A stretch of 64,000 bases of DNA from Comamonas serinivorans (GTDB lineage Bacteria > Pseudomonadota > Gammaproteobacteria > Burkholderiales > Burkholderiaceae_C): assembly GCF_002158865.1 (NCBI RefSeq), contig NZ_CP021455.1, positions 2,666,001-2,730,000 on the forward strand. Direction: 5' to 3'. Below the pieces are notes generated by a model that was given only the letters and a program-made list of their open reading frames with translations, was not told where the DNA came from and made no database searches. Made by a program: the position numbers and the translations under genes. Of this stretch, positions 32,056 to 39,168 are shown in pieces (within the stretch, counting starts at the first letter, position 1; the number at the start of each line of letters is the position of its first letter).

Positions 32056-32517
32056 AACACTGCCGGTATACCTTAGTGTAAGACGTAACATGTCAAAGAG
32101 TTGAATGCCATCCTCGAATATTGGCTCGGGATAGTTTTTCACAAAAAAATCATGATCAATGGCCGTCACCCTGAAGCCCTGTCTCTGGTAGAAGGCCAAC
32201 TGATATCCAAATGTACCGGTTCCCACCTCTATTTGACTCGCCCCCGATTTACGAAAAAAATCAATGACCCACTGTAAGAGTGCTGCGCCATAGCCGGATT
32301 TCTGATGGGCTGGTTGTATGGCAATGCTCATTAGCTCATATGCGGCCGCACCAAGTGGCTGGACGACACATGCACCGACAACAACTCCACCGCATGAAGC
32401 AACGAAGCATTTTGATCGTGGAAGGTAGGAGCGAACCTTGTCTTCCGACGGGTCGGCAAGCAGTAGCAACCTCATTGGCGCATCCGCTGTTGGAATTTCA
32501 TGGATCAGTAGCGACAT
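32050..32517 (-). CDS. GNAT-family N-acetyltransferase, integron cassette gene
   Basis: A 155-residue acetyltransferase carried by the fourth cassette. GNAT features: ASCGGVVVGACVVQ, ELMSIAIQPAHQKSGYGAAL (the acetyl-CoA loop QKSGYG), LLQWVIDFFRKSGASQIEVG, and LAFYQRQGFRVTAIDHDFFV typical of the YitI/PhnO-like GNATs. The substrate is unknown; GNAT genes are common cassette cargo and include resistance enzymes, but I see no match to a named resistance protein. Its stop codon lies inside the attC site. Confidence 0.85.
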   Translation of the reverse strand: MSLLIHEIPTADAPMRLLLLADPSEDKVRSYLPRSKCFVASCGGVVVGACVVQPLGAAAYELMSIAIQPAHQKSGYGAALLQWVIDFFRKSGASQIEVGTGTFGYQLAFYQRQGFRVTAIDHDFFVKNYPEPIFEDGIQLFDMLRLTLRYTGSVA

Positions 32518-32529
32518 TTTCGTTCTGTT

Positions 32530-32588
32530 GCAAACGCCTGAACTAAACCGCGCCGCGAAGCGGCGTCGGCTTGAATGAATTGTTAGGG
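32530..32588 (-). repeat. attC site of the interrupted cassette
   Basis: Core CGCCGCGAAGCGGCGTCGGC flanked by TTGTTAGG on the plus-strand reading. The left boundary CAAACGC is more degenerate. The stop codon of the interrupted cassette gene (32583-32585) lies in the boundary. Confidence 0.85.
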
Positions 32589-32667
32589 CCCACTTGCGTG
32601 AAACCCAACCGATTGAGCAAGAACCCAGCCAGACAGGCCATAACTTGACTCAATGTGGAACCCACTA

Positions 32668-33541
32668 GAGCGTGTTATGAACTTCCAGTAGCAGCCAGCA
32701 CCCGAGCAGCAGCAGGGAGCATGAGCACCGCGAAGACCAGGAAATGCAGACCGCTGAGGACTTCGGATAGCCGCTCGTAGTCCCGCGAAAGCCGGCGGAA
32801 TCTCGCCAGCCAGCCGAAGCTGCGCTCGACCACCCAGCGCCGGGGCAGCAGCACGAAGCCTTTCTTCGCCTCGGACAACTTCACGATCTGCAAGTCGATG
32901 CCGTTGTCCTTGGCTGCCTGACGTGCATTTGCTCCTGTGTAACCCTGGTCTGCCCACGCAGTCTCCACCGTATGGCCAGTTGCTTGCTGCACCGCTTCAC
33001 ACAGCCTGTTCACCTGCACTCGCTCCTGCTCATCGGCCGGGGTGACATGGACTGCCAGGAGATGGCCCAGGGTGTCCACTGCCATGTGGACTTTGCTGCC
33101 TCGCTTGCGCTTGTAGCCGTCGTAGCCTGCGCGCGGGCCGCTCTCGCAGCTCGACTGCAAGGTGCGTCCGTCCATCACCGCTGCGCTCGGCTGGCCCTGG
33201 CGGCCTTGGGCTACTCGAATGATGGACCGCAGGTCCGACACCATCGCCTCGAAACAGCCGGCGTCCAGCCACCGGCGGCTTTGTTGATACACAGCCTCCC
33301 ACGGCGGCAGGTCATTGGGCAGCATGCGCCACGGAGCACCTGCCCGGACCAGCCAGCGTAGCGCGTTGAAGACTTCGCGCAGGTCGTGTTCACGCTGTGG
33401 GGCGTGTTGGTCCATCAACGTCAGATACGGTGCAGCGAAGCTCCATTCTTCATCGCTGATGTCCGTCGGGTAGGGCTTGCGGGGCATCGCCGCACTCTAC
33501 CTGCGGCAATTTCTTCATCGATCAAAGTTCATAACACGCTC
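32668..33541 (-). mobile_element. IS5-family insertion sequence, complete
   Basis: An 874-bp element. Its ends are perfect 17-bp inverted repeats (GAGCGTGTTATGAACTT and its complement at the other end), flanked by a TA on each side (32666-32667 and 33542-33543), a 2-bp target duplication as described for the IS427 group. It carries one transposase gene with an intact frame, so it may still be active. It lies in a cassette gene of the integron array. Confidence 0.92.
32675..33487 (-). CDS. IS5-family transposase
   Basis: A 270-residue single-frame DDE transposase. N-terminal MPRKPYPTDISDEEWSFAAP is typical of the IS5/IS1031/IS427 proteins. Catalytic residues: D106 in VMDGRTLQSS, D180 in AWADQGYTG and E221 in WVVERSFGWL, the YREK-like part being RRWVVERSFGWLARFRRLSR. 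No frameshift or stop is seen, so the enzyme looks functional. The gene fills nearly the entire IS. Confidence 0.95.
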   Translation of the reverse strand: MPRKPYPTDISDEEWSFAAPYLTLMDQHAPQREHDLREVFNALRWLVRAGAPWRMLPNDLPPWEAVYQQSRRWLDAGCFEAMVSDLRSIIRVAQGRQGQPSAAVMDGRTLQSSCESGPRAGYDGYKRKRGSKVHMAVDTLGHLLAVHVTPADEQERVQVNRLCEAVQQATGHTVETAWADQGYTGANARQAAKDNGIDLQIVKLSEAKKGFVLLPRRWVVERSFGWLARFRRLSRDYERLSEVLSGLHFLVFAVLMLPAAARVLAATGSS

Positions 33542-33869
33542 TAAGACCGTTTGAATCTGCGAAGTCAGTGGCATTGACTAGGCTGTCCGCCCAAGGCCCG
33601 GGCCAGCCACCAAGCTTGTATCCCTGCTCAATGGCAGGCCAGTCCTGACGGATAAGGTCGCCGGCGGGTACGCGGGTGATGCCGTAGAGAATGGCCGGCA
33701 TGACAGGTGTGTCGAAGCTGTGTGCGACGACACCTAGAAACAGAACGGTGAATGGCGCTGGGGCGGAGCCATGAACAGGTTTGATGGAAAGAAGTAACTC
33801 CTGGCTCTCGGAGTTGACCGAGTAGCCGACTAAGAGACTGTCATGAACGCCTGGAATCATTCTCGTGGG

Positions 33870-33929
33870 CCCTAACGCCTGAATTAAGCCGCGCCGCGAA
33901 GCGGCGTCGGCTTGAATGAATTGTTAGGC
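33870..33929 (-). repeat. attC site of the second cassette
   Basis: A typical 60-base site with boundaries CCCTAACGC and TTGTTAGGC and the core CGCCGCGAAGCGGCG. It encodes the C-terminal end of the second cassette gene. Confidence 0.9.
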
Positions 33930-34195
33930 CCTGCCGCCACCGGCGAGCCTGCGGGACAACTTAAGAATGGTGTGGATGCGCTCTGGAAGCCGCTAAACCC
34001 ACTGCCTTGTACCTCATAGAAGTACGCACCCCTTGAGCCGAGTTGCTTGTGAATTACCTCTGCGCCAAGAGCAGTTACAAGATTGACAATGCCCTCTTCC
34101 AGCGTTTCTCTCTGGGGGATTGCAGTATTTTTGGTCGTGGTTATGAAGTAACCGCGGCCTGTGGTTGGAGCTTTGATGATCTTTGCTAACGCCAT
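33884..34195 (-). CDS. Integron cassette protein of unknown function
   Basis: A 103-residue protein. It begins MALAKIIKAPTTGRGYFITT, has EEGIVNLVTALGAEVIHKQL and a Gly/Tyr-rich SRGAYFYEVQGSGFSG, and ends NNSFKPTPLRGAA. The last residues are encoded by the attC site itself, a known effect when a cassette gene reads into attC. The start at 34195 has AAGGACAG just upstream; a TTG start at 34210 is less likely. I do not recognise the family. Confidence 0.7.
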   Translation of the reverse strand: MALAKIIKAPTTGRGYFITTTKNTAIPQRETLEEGIVNLVTALGAEVIHKQLGSRGAYFYEVQGSGFSGFQSASTPFLSCPAGSPVAAGPNNSFKPTPLRGAA

Positions 34196-34211
34196 GATCT
34201 GTCCTTGCAAG

Positions 34212-34305
34212 GCCTAACGCCTGCGGTAAGCCGCGCCGGAGTGCGAAGCACGGAGGGCACCCGCAAGCGGAGCTTGTGGGCGTCGGCTTGACCAACCAGT
34301 TAGGC
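34212..34305 (-). repeat. attC site of the first cassette, longer type
   Basis: About 94 bases between GCCTAAC at 34212-34218 and GTTAGGC at 34299-34305. The middle can fold on itself around GTGCGAAGCACGG and GCAAGCGGAGCTTGTGGG. It is of a different length class from the other three sites. Confidence 0.85.
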
Positions 34306-34317
34306 GGCGCTCAGCGC

Positions 34318-34620
34318 TCATAGGCGAACGCTTCGTTGCCACTGGATAAATTCCTGTTCGTTTGGGGCGTTCCTAAGGTGTTCAAAGAACTGGACGCGAT
34401 CAGCCATGTTAAGAGACTCCTCCCGCGAGAAGAAGTCAGTCGTTTGCAGCGATAGATCAAAGCGTTCGCAGAAGGAAGCATCCGTGAAGCGCTTGTAGTA
34501 GGCATTGATCAGAGCGATGGAGGCCGCTTCGCTATGCCTATATGTCTTCTGCAACTGCTGGGCTATACGCTCAAAAAGCCAAAGCTCATCTTCGTCAGTT
34601 ATTGATGGATCAAAATGCAC
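34318..34620 (-). CDS. Integron cassette protein of unknown function, first cassette
   Basis: A 100-residue, mainly helical protein with acidic and aromatic residues (DPSITDEDELWLFERIAQQL, INAYYKRFTDASFCERFDLS, QFFEHLRNAPNEQEFIQWQR). I do not recognise the family. GGGGAGAGG lies about 6 bases before the ATG. It is the cassette next to the likely attI end, so it would be expressed from an integron promoter if one is present. Confidence 0.7.
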   Translation of the reverse strand: MHFDPSITDEDELWLFERIAQQLQKTYRHSEAASIALINAYYKRFTDASFCERFDLSLQTTDFFSREESLNMADRVQFFEHLRNAPNEQEFIQWQRSVRL

Positions 34621-34639
34621 GAGCCTCTCCCCTTGGGTT

Positions 34640-34956
34640 GTTTGTGACGCCTAACTAAAATTAGACGACGAGGAGCATGCTCCGCGCAGTCGGATAAACG
34701 GGGTCGTCTCACACGGACCCACACAACCCCAGACACCCACCCATTTAGGCAAACTTCAAATTTTGCGGATCATCTGCTGGACGCGGCATTTCATTTTGTA
34801 TCACAACAAACAGCATCCGCAGGACATGGGTGCAGCGAAGGTACACGCAAGCTTGGACCCACTGCCACCGCAGGCTGCGCTGCTGCTTGACCAGCAGGCG
34901 TCGCCTTTTGGACATGAGCCACAACCGCGCTTGCACCCATCAAGCGGCCAGCAAGC
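34640..34956. other. Possible attI end of the array and integrase-less gap to recD
   Basis: Plus-strand GCCTAACTAAAATTAGACGA at 34650-34669 holds the first-cassette boundary and a nearby inverted TTAGAC, which could be attI or the remains of one. In a complete integron the integrase gene would start here on the plus strand, but no integrase motif is visible up to the recD stop at 34957. Short frames on both strands are not recognised. Confidence 0.4.
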
Positions 34957-37900
34957 CTAGGCTCGCGACTCATGCCTCGAGCCCTCCAGCGCATCCGCCA
35001 GCAGCCCGCTCGCGCGCAGCACGCGGCGTTTCACGGCCAGTTCCAGCACCTCCTCGCCATGGGCGCCGGCCAGCACCAGCGAACACCAGTGGCTGGCGCG
35101 CGTGATGCCGGTGTAGACCAGCTCGCGCGTCAGCACGGGGTTCCAGGCCGGCGGAATGACCAGGGCCGCGTGCGTGAACTCAGAGCCTTGCGACTTGTGC
35201 ACCGTCATCGCGAACACCGTGTCCACCTGCGTCAGGCGGCTGGGCGACACCCAGCGCACGCCGCCGGGCCGGTCGGGCGCGGCAAAGGCCACGGACAGCC
35301 GCGTGCCCAGTTCGCTCACCGCTGAGCGCCCGGCCACCGGCCGCGCCAGGGTCACGCCGATGTCGCCATTCATCAGCCCCAGGCCATAGTCGTTGGCCGT
35401 CACCATCACCGGGCGCCCGGCCCACCAGCTGCCCTGCACCTGCACCAGGCCGGCGTTCATGGCCCAGCGGGCGATGCGGCGGTTCAAGCCCTCCACGCCC
35501 CAGGCGCCCTGGCGCAAAGCGCACAGCAGCTGGAACTGGCGCTGGGCCTGCAGCACCGACAGCGCCCAGGCGTCCAGCGCGGCATCGTCGGGCGCCACGC
35601 CCACCTGCTGGGCGCGCGCGCGCCAGGCGGCTTCGCCCGCGCGCATCACGCTCAGGTAGTGGCCGTGGCCTTGCGGGCGCGCCAGACGGGCCGCTGACGA
35701 AGGCGCGCCGGGTTGCGGCTCGGCCACAAGGCCGGCGCCCTGCCCGTTGAGCACCAGCTGCGCGAGGGCCGGTGCCTGCGGCTGGGTCACGGCCAGCCAC
35801 TGCAGGTCGCGCAGGCGGCGCTGGCGCAGCGCCCGCACCGCGCGCGGCTCGCCCGCGTTCACGGCGGCCGCCAGTTGGCCGATGCCCGAATCGGCGCCAA
35901 AGCGGTGGCTCTGGCGCAGCATGACCACAGCCTGGTCCAGCGCGGTGCCGTTGGCGTCCTGCAGGTCACGCGGCACGCTGCGCCCGGTCACGGCCTGCAG
36001 CCAGTCCGCGGTGGCGGCGCTGAAATGCCCCTTCACCGCGCGGCTGCAGAGTTCGCCCAGCACGGCCCCGGCCTCGACCGACGCGAGCTGGTCCTTGTCG
36101 CCCAGCAGCACCAGGCGGGCCTGCGGGGGCAGCGCCTGCATCAGCCGCGCCATCATGTCCAGGTCGACCATGGAGGCCTCGTCCACCACCAGCACGTCCA
36201 CCGGCAGCGGCCGGTGCGCGTGGTGCCAGAAATGCCGGCTGTCGGCCCGCGGCCCCAGCAGGCGGTGCAGGGTCTGCGCCCCGGTGGGGATGGCCGCGAG
36301 CAAGGTCTGTGCGCTGGGTGCCTCGCTCAAGTTTGAAGGGGTATCAACCACTTCCCGTTCATCAAAAAACGAGGATGGCTGCATACTCTGCATGGCCATG
36401 GCCAGACCCTGCACATCGAGCCGTGCCAGCGCGCCGCTGATGGACTCGCCCAGGCGCGCCGCGGCCTTGCCCGTGGGGGCGGCCAGCGCGATGCGCAGCG
36501 GCGTGCCGGCCGACCGGCCAGCCAGCGGGGCCAAGCCCTCGGCCACCGCGCCGGCACCCACACCGGTCAGCGCCATGGCCTGCAGCAAGGCCAGCAACTT
36601 CACCACGGTGGTGGTTTTGCCGGTGCCTGGCCCCCCCGTGATGATGCAAAAGCCCTGCGAGGCCGCCATGGCACAGGCGGCTTGCTGCCAGTCCATGGCG
36701 CCGTCGTCGTCCGCGGGCGCGGGAAACAGGGCCGACAGCGCGGCGCGCCACTGGGCTGGCGCCCAGGCATCGCGCTGGGCCCGGGCCGCGGGGCTGCCCA
36801 CGCGGGCGGCGATGGCGGCGCGCACGGTCTGTTCGTCCTGCCAGGTGCGGCGCAGGTACAGGCGCGGCCCGCGCAGCACCAGCGGCGATGCCCCCTCGCC
36901 CGCCATCACCTGGCTGCTGGCGGCGAGCTGTGCCTGCCATTCGGCCAGGGTCACGCCGTGCAGGGCGTCCATGGGCGTGGCAACCGGGTTTGCGGCCTGC
37001 CCGGCCGGACCTGCGCCTTGTAAGGGCGCCGCGCCACCCACCGCATCACCCGGCACGCTGCCAGCCGAAAGCCCGGCGGCGTGCTGCACCGCATCCACCG
37101 CGCCGGGCACCGCGTCGTTGCCGGACGTGGCAAGCGCCGGCAGATCAGCGGCGCGTGGGCGGTGGCCGGCCGTGGTCGCATCCGACATCGGCGGCCAGTC
37201 GCCTGGCGCCGCGTCGCCCCACTCGGGCCACAACGCCGAATCTGGCGAGGCCGACACTGCGGGCGGATCCGCGGGCGTTGCTGCCGCTGGCGTTGCAGTG
37301 GTCGCACCGCCCGGCGCTGCGCCCTCGGGCTGCGCTGCCCCCGCCACGGCCTGCCGCACCGCGTCTGCCGCATCGGCCGGCGGCACGGCGACGCTCGCCT
37401 CGGGCGATGGGCGCTGCCACCCCAGCGTTCGCGCGCCGTGGCGCAGGCAGGCCGCCAGGTCCAGGCAGACGTGGCCGCGCCCCAGCTGGTGCGAAGCCAG
37501 CACGGCCGCCAGCAGCGCCAGCGGCGGCATGGCGGGCTCCAGCTCGAGCAACCAGTCGGCCAAGGCCAGCTCCAGCGGGCGCAGTTGTTCGGCCTGTACC
37601 CAGGCCTGAACCTGCGCGCGCAAGGCCTGCTGTGGACTGGCGAGGTCGGCAGGGCTGGGCGCCTCCAGCGCGGGGCGTGCAGCGTCAACCAGGCCGAGGC
37701 CTGGCGTCATGTCTGTGGCCGCGGCCGCCACAGGCGCCAGCCACGGTCCGCGTGGCGCTGCCCGCAGCGCATCGCGTGCCAAGCGCGGTTCGCCGGCGTC
37801 GACAGCGTGTCGCGGATGGCGGGGTTGGCCCGGTGCCGACCCGTTGCCATCCGCCTCGGCCAGGCTGCCGAACGGCATTTGCGCACGCACCATGGCCGTG

Positions 37901-39168
37901 TCGTCGGCGTCCTCCGCGTTCATCGTGGTCGGTCGCGCGGCGCCAACCGGCTCAGGGATGACCGGCGCGGGTGTCGGCGCCTCGTCCCGGGCCGGCGTCG
38001 GCGCAGCCGCAGGAGCCGTCCCGGCAGCCGTCGCGGGCGCAGCCGGCGCAGAACCGGGCTCGTCCCAGGGGCTGAACGACCACGCGTCGGCGTCCTGCTC
38101 ACGCGCGCCCGGGACGTCGGCTGGTGCATCGCGCCCCGCCGGCGCCGGCTCATCGAACCAGCCCCAGTCCGGCGCCTCGTCGCGGGCGTCGGCCAGCGCC
38201 TGGTTGATCGCGGCATCGTCCAGCAAGGGCGGCGGCCAATCGTCCATGGGCTCTGGCGCCGCGACCGAAGCGCTCTGGCGCGGCGCGGCCGGCCAGTCGT
38301 CGCCGCGGTCCGGCGGCGGCCAGTCGTCGGCCTCACCGATTCGGGTGCCGTCGTGTCCGGTCAGACCGCCTTGGACGTCGGACGGGTCAGCCACGCGGAC
38401 CTCGTCGGCTGGCGCAGGCGGGTTGCCGGCTGCGCGCGCGCGGCGCGGCGCCACGGCGGGCACCGTGGGCCGCTGCAACGGCACGCTGGACTCGGGTGGC
38501 GAGCCCAAGTCAGACGCCCGCGGCACGGCCGGCTGCGCGGCCGCCTCGCCTGCGGCGCGGCCCGGCGCCACGGCCCGGCGGTCTGGCGGTGGCGCCGGTG
38601 ACCGCGACGCTCTGCGCGGCACGGGGTCGGGCAGCGGCGTGGCATCGAGGAAGTCCTCGCCCGAGTCATCCAGCGGCACCAAGGCGGGTGCGGGGCCGGA
38701 TGCTCCTGGGCCGATGGTCACCGGGTACGAGGTCGCCGCCTCGGCGGCTGCCGCAGGCGGCAGGCGCGGATCGGGCGTCGCCGCCGCTGTGGCATCAGCC
38801 GCTGTTTCGTCAGCCGCTGGTTCGCCAGCCGCCGTTTCATCCACCGCTGCTTCCGCCACCGTTTCCTCATCCGCCACGCCAGGGACGGCGGCACCGGGTC
38901 CGCGCGGCTCCACCGCCTCGTCCCAGGCGGGCGCATCGAACAGGCCGGCCGATGCGCCCAGACCCTTCACCGGCGCCAGGTTGGGCCTCACCTGGCCGGA
39001 CCGCGCGGGCGCTGGGGTCTGGGGACGCGACGGGGTCGGCGGCAGGGCCGGCGCAACCGGCGGCACCGCGTTGGGCGGCAGAAACCGCGTGGGCGACGCG
39101 TCGGCCCCGGCCAGCGCATCGTCCGGCTCGGCGCCGAACAGGTCGTCAAACAGGTCGCGCGTGCTCAT
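34957..39168 (-). CDS. recD: Exodeoxyribonuclease V subunit alpha, RecD, with long N-terminal extension
   Basis: The 5'-3' helicase subunit of RecBCD. It has 1403 residues against 608 in E. coli. The Walker A motif IITGGPGTGKTTTVVK is around residue 844-855. Further helicase motifs are VLVVDEASMVDLDMMARLMQ, ARLVLLGDKDQLASVEAGAV and TVHKSQGSEFTHAALV near the C-terminus. The RecD N-terminal part (LRPLELALADWLLELEPAMP) begins only at about residue 525. Before it lies an Ala/Pro/Asp-rich extension of about 510 residues with repeated DDWPPP motifs, and after it an insertion of about 160 residues. A palindromic element is read in-frame at about 927-943. It overlaps recB by ATGA and is last in the operon. 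Confidence 0.95.
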   Translation of the reverse strand: MSTRDLFDDLFGAEPDDALAGADASPTRFLPPNAVPPVAPALPPTPSRPQTPAPARSGQVRPNLAPVKGLGASAGLFDAPAWDEAVEPRGPGAAVPGVADEETVAEAAVDETAAGEPAADETAADATAAATPDPRLPPAAAAEAATSYPVTIGPGASGPAPALVPLDDSGEDFLDATPLPDPVPRRASRSPAPPPDRRAVAPGRAAGEAAAQPAVPRASDLGSPPESSVPLQRPTVPAVAPRRARAAGNPPAPADEVRVADPSDVQGGLTGHDGTRIGEADDWPPPDRGDDWPAAPRQSASVAAPEPMDDWPPPLLDDAAINQALADARDEAPDWGWFDEPAPAGRDAPADVPGAREQDADAWSFSPWDEPGSAPAAPATAAGTAPAAAPTPARDEAPTPAPVIPEPVGAARPTTMNAEDADDTAMVRAQMPFGSLAEADGNGSAPGQPRHPRHAVDAGEPRLARDALRAAPRGPWLAPVAAAATDMTPGLGLVDAARPALEAPSPADLASPQQALRAQVQAWVQAEQLRPLELALADWLLELEPAMPPLALLAAVLASHQLGRGHVCLDLAACLRHGARTLGWQRPSPEASVAVPPADAADAVRQAVAGAAQPEGAAPGGATTATPAAATPADPPAVSASPDSALWPEWGDAAPGDWPPMSDATTAGHRPRAADLPALATSGNDAVPGAVDAVQHAAGLSAGSVPGDAVGGAAPLQGAGPAGQAANPVATPMDALHGVTLAEWQAQLAASSQVMAGEGASPLVLRGPRLYLRRTWQDEQTVRAAIAARVGSPAARAQRDAWAPAQWRAALSALFPAPADDDGAMDWQQAACAMAASQGFCIITGGPGTGKTTTVVKLLALLQAMALTGVGAGAVAEGLAPLAGRSAGTPLRIALAAPTGKAAARLGESISGALARLDVQGLAMAMQSMQPSSFFDEREVVDTPSNLSEAPSAQTLLAAIPTGAQTLHRLLGPRADSRHFWHHAHRPLPVDVLVVDEASMVDLDMMARLMQALPPQARLVLLGDKDQLASVEAGAVLGELCSRAVKGHFSAATADWLQAVTGRSVPRDLQDANGTALDQAVVMLRQSHRFGADSGIGQLAAAVNAGEPRAVRALRQRRLRDLQWLAVTQPQAPALAQLVLNGQGAGLVAEPQPGAPSSAARLARPQGHGHYLSVMRAGEAAWRARAQQVGVAPDDAALDAWALSVLQAQRQFQLLCALRQGAWGVEGLNRRIARWAMNAGLVQVQGSWWAGRPVMVTANDYGLGLMNGDIGVTLARPVAGRSAVSELGTRLSVAFAAPDRPGGVRWVSPSRLTQVDTVFAMTVHKSQGSEFTHAALVIPPAWNPVLTRELVYTGITRASHWCSLVLAGAHGEEVLELAVKRRVLRASGLLADALEGSRHESRA
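36338..36389 (-). repeat. 52-bp palindromic element, in-frame copy (recD)
   Basis: Begins GGGGTATC, has CCGTTCATCAAAAAACGAGG in the centre and ends GCATACTCT. On the minus strand, frame AGT ATG, it encodes SMQPSSFFDEREVVDT in the helicase part of RecD, after the Walker A domain. No stop codon. Confidence 0.85.

Larger units (their letters stand above)
32583..33860 (-). pseudogene. Cassette gene interrupted by an IS5-family element
   Basis: The first 106 codons run from ATG at 33860 to NATDFADSNGL at about 33543. The frame then enters the IS and ends RACYEL. Removing the IS and one copy of the TA target duplication restores the frame as LSGFHIESSYGLSGWVLAQS and on to the natural stop at 32583-32585 in attC, giving a protein of 133 residues. 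I do not recognise the family. The exact restoration shows the insertion is recent or has not been followed by other damage. Confidence 0.85.
31996..34660 (-). mobile_element. Integron gene-cassette array without integrase (four cassettes)
   Basis: Four attC sites at 31996-32055, 32530-32588, 33870-33929 and 34212-34305 alternate with four small minus-strand cassette genes: a 100-residue protein, a 103-residue protein, an IS-interrupted protein and a GNAT enzyme. The sites share the core CAAGCCGACGCCGCTTCGCG and the boundary motifs GCCTAAC / GTTAGGC, as in well-known resistance-integron attC sites. The array's start lies near 34650, next to a possible attI. No intI gene is seen between the array and recD. 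The cassettes are richer in A/T than the surrounding genes. It could be a chromosomal array (CALIN) or an integron that lost its integrase. Confidence 0.9.

Noticed and set aside
32668..33541. The IS as carrier of the cassette array or as a composite transposon
   Set aside because: Only one IS copy is in the window and the cassettes are bounded by attC sites, not by IS ends.
34745..34936. A short minus-strand frame with THVL as a remnant of an integron integrase C-terminus
   Set aside because: Only four residues agree, and the strand is wrong for intI in this array orientation.
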